Origin: Aureibaculum flavum
GTDB lineage: Bacteria > Bacteroidota > Bacteroidia > Flavobacteriales > Flavobacteriaceae
Assembly (NCBI RefSeq): GCF_016406085.1
Contig: NZ_JAEHFJ010000003.1
Coordinates: forward strand, 592,583-656,582
Length of the DNA: 64,000 bases
Direction of reading: 5' to 3'
The translations under genes were made by a program, and so were the position numbers. Shown piece after piece: positions 58,900 through 64,000 of the stretch. Numbering within the stretch: position 1 is the first letter of the stretch; the number at the start of each line of letters is the position of its first letter. The notes under the pieces are model-generated. The model had not been told where the DNA came from. It saw only the letters and a program-made list of their open reading frames with translations, and ran no database searches.

Positions 58900-60090
58900 T
58901 TAGTCTTCGTATATAGCAGCTATACCAGGTAAAGTTTTACCTTCTAGCATTTCTAACATAGCACCTCCACCGGTAGAAACATAGCTTACTTTGTGTTCAA
59001 AACCGAATTGTTTTACCGCCGCAACAGAATCACCACCACCTACAAGAGAAAAAGCTCCATCAGCAGTAGCATCAGCTATGGCATTACCTAACTCAATAGT
59101 TCCTTTTGCAAATTTTGGCATTTCAAAAACACCAACGGGGCCATTCCATAAAATGGTTTTTGATTGAGCTATAATCATTGAAAAAGCTACATTAGTTTTT
59201 GGACCAGCATCAACACCTTGCCATCCATCTGGTATGTGAAAAATATCTACTACTTGCGTATTGGCATCATTGCTGAAAGCATCAGCGGCGATAACATCTA
59301 CAGGTAAATGTACTCTTACACCTTTTTCTTTGGCTTGTTTTAAAATATCTAATGCTAACTCTTGTTTATCATCTTCGCAAATAGAATCACCAATACTACC
59401 ACCTTGAGCTTTTATAAAGGTAAAACTCATGCCACCACCAATAATTAAGTGATCTACCTTGTCTAAAATATTTTCAATTACGGTGATTTTTGAAGAAACC
59501 TTGGCACCACCCAAAATTGCAGTTACTGGCTTTTCGCTGTCTTTAAAAACTTTATTAATACTAACAATTTCTTTCGCTAATAAGGCACCGAAACATTTTT
59601 TACCTTTAAAAAACTGAGCCACTACAGTTGTTGAAGCATGAGCTCTATGAGCTGTACCAAAAGCATCATTAACATAAATATCTCCAAGCTTAGAAAGTTT
59701 TTTAGCAAAGTCAACATCTCCATTTTTTTCCTCATCGTGGAAACGTAAATTTTCTAATAACAATACTTCTCCAGGTTCTAATTCAGCAGCCGCTTTTTCG
59801 GCTTCTTCACCAACACAGTCATCAACAAATTTTACTTGAACACCAATAATTTCACTAACGGTATCAACAATATGAGAAAGTGAAAATTCAGGACTTACTC
59901 CTTTTGGACGACCTAAATGTGACATTAAAACACAACTACCTCCGTCTTCCAATATTTTTATTATAGTTGGTTTTGCAGCTTCGATTCTTGTAGTGTCAGT
60001 TACTTTAAAGTTTTCATCTAAAGGCACGTTAAAATCTACTCGGATTAATGCTTTTTTATTCTTGAAATTGAAATCGTTGATTGTAGTCAT
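58900..60090 (-). CDS. pgk: Phosphoglycerate kinase
   Basis: Glycolytic enzyme that transfers the phosphate of 1,3-bisphosphoglycerate to ADP. The 396-residue protein has [17 protein letters not shown], the substrate-binding SHLGRPKG near 59-66, [73 protein letters not shown] and the nucleotide-binding [14 protein letters not shown]. Family length is normal. It has its own promoter and terminator, so it is a single-gene unit. Confidence 0.98.
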   Translation of the reverse strand: MTTINDFNFKNKKALIRVDFNVPLDENFKVTDTTRIEAAKPTIIKILEDGGSCVLMSHLGRPKGVSPEFSLSHIVDTVSEIIGVQVKFVDDCVGEEAEKAAAELEPGEVLLLENLRFHDEEKNGDVDFAKKLSKLGDIYVNDAFGTAHRAHASTTVVAQFFKGKKCFGALLAKEIVSINKVFKDSEKPVTAILGGAKVSSKITVIENILDKVDHLIIGGGMSFTFIKAQGGSIGDSICEDDKQELALDILKQAKEKGVRVHLPVDVIAADAFSNDANTQVVDIFHIPDGWQGVDAGPKTNVAFSMIIAQSKTILWNGPVGVFEMPKFAKGTIELGNAIADATADGAFSLVGGGDSVAAVKQFGFEHKVSYVSTGGGAMLEMLEGKTLPGIAAIYED

Positions 60091-60111
60091 GTGTTATAAA
60101 ATTTTGAATTA

Positions 60112-60119
60112 CAAATATA
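60112..60119 (-). promoter_or_regulatory. Bacteroidota -7 promoter element for pgk
   Basis: The minus strand reads TATATTTG, matching TAnnTTTG, 22 bp upstream of the ATG at 60090, in the 46-bp gap after the M28 peptidase gene. Any -33 box would lie at or just inside the end of that gene. Confidence 0.5.
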
Positions 60120-60136
60120 ATCTTTCTCTTACTTTT

Positions 60137-62443
60137 TTAGTCTAGATTTATCTGTTTTTTTACAATTATGGCATCATTTATAATAAAAGGCATAGGCAAC
60201 ATGGTTTCTGTTCTTGGTGTAATGTCGAAAGCCATACTTTCAAACAAATCATAAGAGGTTTCATAGATTATAAATGATGGGTTTTGCTCTTTGGGTATTG
60301 AAAATTGAATTGATAAGTAGGTGTCATTATTTGAAAAATAATAGCTTAAAACTTGGCTATTGGTTTTAAATACAAATTCAGAATCATTTCTATTGGGCAG
60401 CGATTCGCCATTTACAACAAAGGTTTTAAAGGAAAGGGTATTGGTAGAAAGTAGCTCTATTCTATTAATTTTTCTTTGAGGTGTTATTTTTAAATCTATA
60501 TGTCTGAATGCATCAATAATTGTGTCTTTGCTAATTTCTATTTGGGGTTGAATTATAGTTTTGACTTCTGTTTTTTTATGCAATTTTATTCTCGTGCCAT
60601 ACTTGCTAGCTGTAGTTGAGTTGTCAAAACCTCCTTTAATTGGGTTATCACCCAGAAATTGGGTTGTAAATTCATCAGTTTCTTTGTTATTACTAGCCCA
60701 ATACGCTTCGTTTTTGTCTGCATCTAAAACATAGATTATACTATTGGGTTGTTTTTGTTCAATGGAATAGCCTGATTTAAATGCTGCTGAAATAAATAAA
60801 AGTAATGAAAGTGCTAAAAACAATCGTCCTAATTTCTTTATGTTTTTATAAGATGAAAAAATAGGTACGAGTAAACCAAATAGTAGCACGATAAAAATAC
60901 TGCTAACGGCAAGCATTTTTAATCCCAACCCGATTGGAAACATTTGTATTAAAGGAACGAAGGTAAATAAAACAGGAATTGATAAAACACTTAATAAAAT
61001 GGATTGATGCTCCTTTTTTGAGAACAGTAGTATTGCTAAGGCTATTATACCATATACGACTGCTAAAATAAAATAGCCAGCTCCTTTTAAATAAATACTA
61101 ATGACGATATTAATGATAATCCAAATAAATAGTGGGGCGATTATTAAATTTTTAGCTTTTATTTTTTTAAAATAACGATTATAAATAATTATGCAAATAG
61201 CTAAAGTTAAAGCTGAAAAAGAGGCAATATACCAATGGCCGTTGTAGGTAAATCCGTGTAAAATATCCTGATATTGAGGATGAATTTTGAGAATTAATTT
61301 CCAACCGAAAAAGGTAATGAAGCCAGAAATTAACATGGAGAATAGAAATGGAATAAACCCTTTAAGTAGTTGAGCGAGTAGTAATTTCTTTTTTGAAACT
61401 CCAAAAATTAGCAATCCTAAAAATACGAAGCTGAAAATTATAATCGTTGGTATTACCCATGAAAAAGGATAATAAATCATACCTATATAAGGCATATTAA
61501 AATATACGTTATCACTATCTGAATTGAGATTGGTTAAATCAGCATCAGCAAAATAATTTAGTAACGGTATCAAATAACTAGCCTGGTGTTCTAATGTATT
61601 TCTATCTAAGCGTTCATAACTATCTTGTTCTGTGTGATAATCAAAATGGTCATCAATAAAGGCAAAATTGTAGCCTTGAATTTCACCATCCTCTCTAAAA
61701 ACTGTTAAATCAGTATCATTAGGTAGCATTTTGTAAATACTATACATTAACGAGCTTGCAACAGGGTATTTTGGCTTAGCCTTTGCAAATTGTTCAATTA
61801 GTTTTTTGTTGCCACCATTGGTTTCCATGAGCATATAGCTGGGCCCGCCACTACCTCTTGCTTCAAAATTCAAAACCAAGCCAACGTCTTTAGCCCAAGG
61901 ATGATGATTTACAAATGCATTTGCACCTAATAATCCTAATTCTTCGGCATCAGAAATTAGAATAATAATATCATTTTGAGGAGCCTTATGAGTTGCCATA
62001 AAAGCTCTTAAGCCTTCTAAAATTGTTACCACACCACTACCGGCATCACTAGCACCTAATGAAGAATGCACTGCACTATCATAATGTGTTAGAAGCAATA
62101 ATGCTTTTGAATTATCTGTACCATTTATTTTGGCTATGATATTTTGTGTATTTGTGCCTGCTCTCCACTTTTTATTTAGAGCTACTTGCTCTTGAATTTC
62201 AGTGGTTAATCCTAGTTTTTCTAATTCATTAACTATGTATTCTTGTACTTCTTTATGTGCTGTAGTACCTACAAAGTGAGGTTTTTGGGTTATTTCCTTT
62301 AAATGCACGAGAGCTCTATCGCTCGAAAATTCTGTAAGTGGAGTCGTTGTATCAGATTTCTCTTTTGGCATTAAGCTACTGAAAGACAGGTATATGGTTG
62401 TTATGATTATGATAAAGGAAATGGCTGAAGCGTATTTTTTCAT
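60137..62443 (-). CDS. Multi-spanning M28 family metallopeptidase (ER-metallopeptidase-like)
   Basis: A 768-residue membrane zinc peptidase. A single N-terminal helix (about 7-23) is followed by the M28 peptidase domain (about 60-305) with zinc ligands in LLTHYDSAVHSSLGASDAGSG, DAEELGLLGANAFV and FEARGSGGPSYMLMET. After about residue 320 there are eight or nine hydrophobic segments and an exported C-terminal part. This design equals the eukaryotic Fxna/ERMP1-type and bacterial M28 proteins with membrane domain. It could be an aminopeptidase facing the periplasm. The next gene, pgk, is 46 bp downstream with its own promoter. Confidence 0.88.
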   Translation of the reverse strand: MKKYASAISFIIIITTIYLSFSSLMPKEKSDTTTPLTEFSSDRALVHLKEITQKPHFVGTTAHKEVQEYIVNELEKLGLTTEIQEQVALNKKWRAGTNTQNIIAKINGTDNSKALLLLTHYDSAVHSSLGASDAGSGVVTILEGLRAFMATHKAPQNDIIILISDAEELGLLGANAFVNHHPWAKDVGLVLNFEARGSGGPSYMLMETNGGNKKLIEQFAKAKPKYPVASSLMYSIYKMLPNDTDLTVFREDGEIQGYNFAFIDDHFDYHTEQDSYERLDRNTLEHQASYLIPLLNYFADADLTNLNSDSDNVYFNMPYIGMIYYPFSWVIPTIIIFSFVFLGLLIFGVSKKKLLLAQLLKGFIPFLFSMLISGFITFFGWKLILKIHPQYQDILHGFTYNGHWYIASFSALTLAICIIIYNRYFKKIKAKNLIIAPLFIWIIINIVISIYLKGAGYFILAVVYGIIALAILLFSKKEHQSILLSVLSIPVLFTFVPLIQMFPIGLGLKMLAVSSIFIVLLFGLLVPIFSSYKNIKKLGRLFLALSLLLFISAAFKSGYSIEQKQPNSIIYVLDADKNEAYWASNNKETDEFTTQFLGDNPIKGGFDNSTTASKYGTRIKLHKKTEVKTIIQPQIEISKDTIIDAFRHIDLKITPQRKINRIELLSTNTLSFKTFVVNGESLPNRNDSEFVFKTNSQVLSYYFSNNDTYLSIQFSIPKEQNPSFIIYETSYDLFESMAFDITPRTETMLPMPFIINDAIIVKKQINLD

Positions 62444-62539
62444 TCTTATTATGGGTTAGATTGAAAACGGATTTTTGACTAAAGTAAGTAATTTTAAAGA
62501 ATTTATATTATATTTATACGAACCTAAAAATATTAAGTT

Positions 62540-63004
62540 ATGGCAATCAAAAGTTTTCAAGGTAAAAGATCTCAACCTCAAAAAGAGGAATTAAAACCAG
62601 CTTTAGTGTCTGATTACATGACTACAAAGTTGATTACATTTAAACCAGATCAATCCGTTTCTGAGGTGATAGAATCTTTAATTCAAAATAGAATTTCAGG
62701 TGGACCAGTTGTTAACGAAAATAATGAGTTACTCGGTATTATTTCTGAAGGAGATTGTATTAAGCACATTTCAGAAAGCAGATATTATAACATGCCAATG
62801 GATAATAATACAGTAGATAAGCACATGGTAAAAAATGTGGATACTATTGATGGAAATATGAATATTTTTGAGGCAGCTGATATGTTTTTAAAAGCAAAGC
62901 ACAGACGTTTTCCTATTGTAGAGAATGGTAAGCTAATAGGACAGATAAGTCAAAAAGACATCCTTATTGCAGCTTTAAAACAAAAAGGACAGAACTGGAA
63001 GTAA
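62540..63004 (+). CDS. Tandem CBS-domain protein
   Basis: A 154-residue cytosolic protein formed by two CBS motifs: about 25-85 (MTTKLITFKPDQSVSEVIES, then SGGPVVNENNELLGIISEGD) and about 93-152 (MVKNVDTIDGNMNIFEAADMF, then RRFPIVENGKLIGQISQKDIL). Such pairs bind adenine nucleotides and regulate partners. It has a 25-residue basic N-terminal tail. A strong terminator follows within 25 bp, so it is a single-gene unit, divergent from the M28 peptidase. Confidence 0.92.
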   Translation: MAIKSFQGKRSQPQKEELKPALVSDYMTTKLITFKPDQSVSEVIESLIQNRISGGPVVNENNELLGIISEGDCIKHISESRYYNMPMDNNTVDKHMVKNVDTIDGNMNIFEAADMFLKAKHRRFPIVENGKLIGQISQKDILIAALKQKGQNWK

Positions 63005-63024
63005 AACATTCAAAATTTTTAATA

Positions 63025-63056
63025 AAAAAAAGCCCCACGTATAGTGGGGCTTTTTT
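63025..63056 (+). terminator. Rho-independent terminator of the CBS gene
   Basis: AGCCCCAC (63031-63038) pairs with GTGGGGCT (63044-63051) across a 5-base loop, preceded by an A-run and followed by TTTTT. The stem is GC-rich and perfect, so termination should be strong and, with the A-run, possibly bidirectional. Confidence 0.9.
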
Positions 63057-63275
63057 CTCTAACTAAACTATCAACTTAAACTAATTCTTATTATTTTTTA
63101 TATTAAAATTTTTCTAAATCCCTTTTGAGGATTTCCTTAATCTGGGGAGAAAGGAGATAAAGTTTTAATGGTAATTTTTTTGTTATTATCATAAAATTTC
63201 CACTTATTACGACTAAAGCATTGTTTGTTTCGCTGCTTCGATTATAAAACAATCAATAGCATGAAATTCCCCCTT
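63025..63275. repeat. Direct repeat unit, copy 1 (terminator plus about 220-bp spacer)
   Basis: This stretch recurs at 63476-63729 with few changes. It includes the CBS-gene terminator and the spacer beginning CTCTAACTAAACTATCAACT and ending near AATTCCCCCTT. It has no open frame of note. The copies are about 454 bp apart; one extra T in a T-run of copy 2 changes the offset from 453 to 454. The region from 63052 is nearly identical in both copies, differing at about five positions, mostly towards the end. Confidence 0.85.
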
Positions 63276-63475
63276 TAAAATGAGCTTTTTTATTGTAAAA
63301 TTTTTAAACACCTAATTTTCAGTTATATTATGGTGTTTTTTTCTTTCCTCGTGTAAAGAAAGTAAGAAGTATAGGGTCGTTTTTTATTGAATTAAATAAA
63401 ATTAAGGCAGTATTATCATTGTATTGGTACATTAAAAAGCTAGGAGGAGAGAGTTCATTAATTTAGTCTATAAAC

Positions 63476-63729
63476 AAAAAAAGCCTCACTCTTCAGCGGG
63501 GCCATTTTTCTCTAACTAAACTATCAACTTAAACTAATTCTTATTATTTTTTATATTAAAATTTTTCTAAATCCCTTTTGAGGATTTCCTTAATCTGGGG
63601 AGAAAGGAGATAAAGTTTTAATGGTAATTTTTTTTGTTATTATCATAAAATTTCCACTTATTACGACTAAAGCATTGTTTGTTTCGCTGCTTCAATTATA
63701 AAACAATCTACAGCATAGAATTCCCCCTT
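63476..63729. repeat. Direct repeat unit, copy 2 with decayed terminator stem
   Basis: This second copy begins with AAAAAAAGCCTCAC and GCGGGGCC, a degraded version of the perfect GCCCCAC/GTGGGGC stem of copy 1, then follows copy 1 almost base for base from TTTTTCTCTAACTAAACT to AATTCCCCCTT. No gene lies between the copies, so the duplicated terminator serves no visible transcript. The 63276-63475 spacer and the 63730-63984 stretch are AT-rich with no supported gene. Confidence 0.85.
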
Positions 63730-63984
63730 GAGAAAGTGATATTTTTAATTATTATTTTTAATTAACTGGCATAGAGGTGTTAGCGATTATTTTTATTTTA
63801 AAATTATAGAGATGTTAGTGGTTTTAATTTTGATGGAAGATTACTATTTAAGTAAGGTTATGTGTATTTATGGTAACAATCGTATTTAATTAATTTTTTG
63901 AAGAATGATTTATATTATCGTTTTGTCTAGTCCTAAATAACCGATACAGATTATTAAAGGATTAAATTTATAACTTAAAGCTTA

Positions 63985-64000
63985 ACGATACTAATATCGT
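63985..64000. repeat. Short perfect inverted repeat at the right edge
   Basis: ACGATA at 63985-63990 and TATCGT at 63995-64000 are exact inverted copies around CTAA. An imperfect larger pair, TCCTAAATAA (63931-63940) and TTATTAAAGGA (63951-63961), lies just to the left. Whether these belong to a mobile-element end or a promoter/operator beyond the window cannot be decided because the sequence stops here. Confidence 0.35.

Noticed and set aside
63025..63729. CRISPR array from the direct repeats
   Set aside because: Only two long copies about 454 bp apart, with no short repeat/spacer periodicity and no cas genes.
1..64000. tRNA, rRNA, tmRNA or riboswitch genes
   Set aside because: No cloverleaf-like segment, CCA end or recognised riboswitch core was seen in the intergenic regions; small non-coding RNAs cannot be excluded by eye.
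1..64000. Complete insertion sequence or prophage
   Set aside because: No transposase, integrase or phage structural gene is encoded in the window.

Overview
The window is AT-rich chromosomal DNA from a member of the Bacteroidota, almost certainly family Flavobacteriaceae. The support is a gldH gliding-motility lipoprotein gene next to ricT and a class A penicillin-binding protein, a secreted peptidase ending in a type IX secretion sorting domain, a DUF5686 outer-membrane protein, and repeated matches to the Bacteroidota -7 promoter element TAnnTTTG. No prophage, intact insertion sequence, CRISPR array, rRNA or tRNA gene was recognised. The left edge cuts purD.

Region 1 (about 0.9-12.7 kb, minus strand) is a surface-polysaccharide assembly locus. 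It holds a Wzz-like chain-length protein, a Wzx-type flippase, two FkbM-type methyltransferases, three GT2 and one GT4 glycosyltransferases, two multi-spanning polymerase/ligase-like proteins and a WcaJ-type initiating sugar-phosphate transferase. A 53-codon remnant of a further GT2 gene lies inside it. Precursor genes (rfbB, galE, ugd and a DegT/WbpE-like aminotransferase, 18.3-22.9 kb) form a second minus-strand unit. Between them are a DUF6909-type protein, a C-terminal processing protease, rnpA (apparently without an ATG start), a glutaryl-CoA-dehydrogenase-like enzyme and a small membrane protein. waaA follows on the plus strand.

Region 2 (24.2-44.4 kb) is dominated by sulfur and molybdenum metabolism. 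A Crp/Fnr regulator and two YeeE/YedE half-transporters lead into moaA-moeA-moaC-mobA-(DUF1835)-moeB, all on the plus strand. moaE and moaD lie further on, on the minus strand, and moaD is divergent from a SulP anion permease. A metallo-beta-lactamase/rhodanese fusion, a rhodanese lipoprotein, an HMA-domain protein and a thioredoxin form a probable sulfane-sulfur handling operon. Interspersed are a MutS-like ATPase, an L,D-transpeptidase-like lipoprotein, a DUF5686 outer-membrane protein, a VOC protein and a WYL regulator.

Region 3 (44.4-63.0 kb) is mostly housekeeping: a Coa1-like protein, an OmpA lipoprotein, exonuclease III, a two-subunit 3-oxoacid CoA-transferase, PBP1A-gldH-ricT, an M23 peptidase followed directly by holB, hemolysin III, plsC, trpS, an aldo/keto reductase, pgk, a membrane M28 peptidase and a CBS-domain protein. 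The last 1 kb has no gene; it carries a terminator-plus-spacer unit of about 250 bp duplicated in direct orientation, and further inverted repeats at the edge.

I saw no clearly unprecedented multi-gene system. The most unusual points are the ATG-less rnpA, the degenerate MobB-MobA fusion, the four-cysteine insertion in the DegT aminotransferase, the nucleoside-phosphorylase-like tail of the DUF6909 protein, the glycosyltransferase relic and the duplicated terminator unit.
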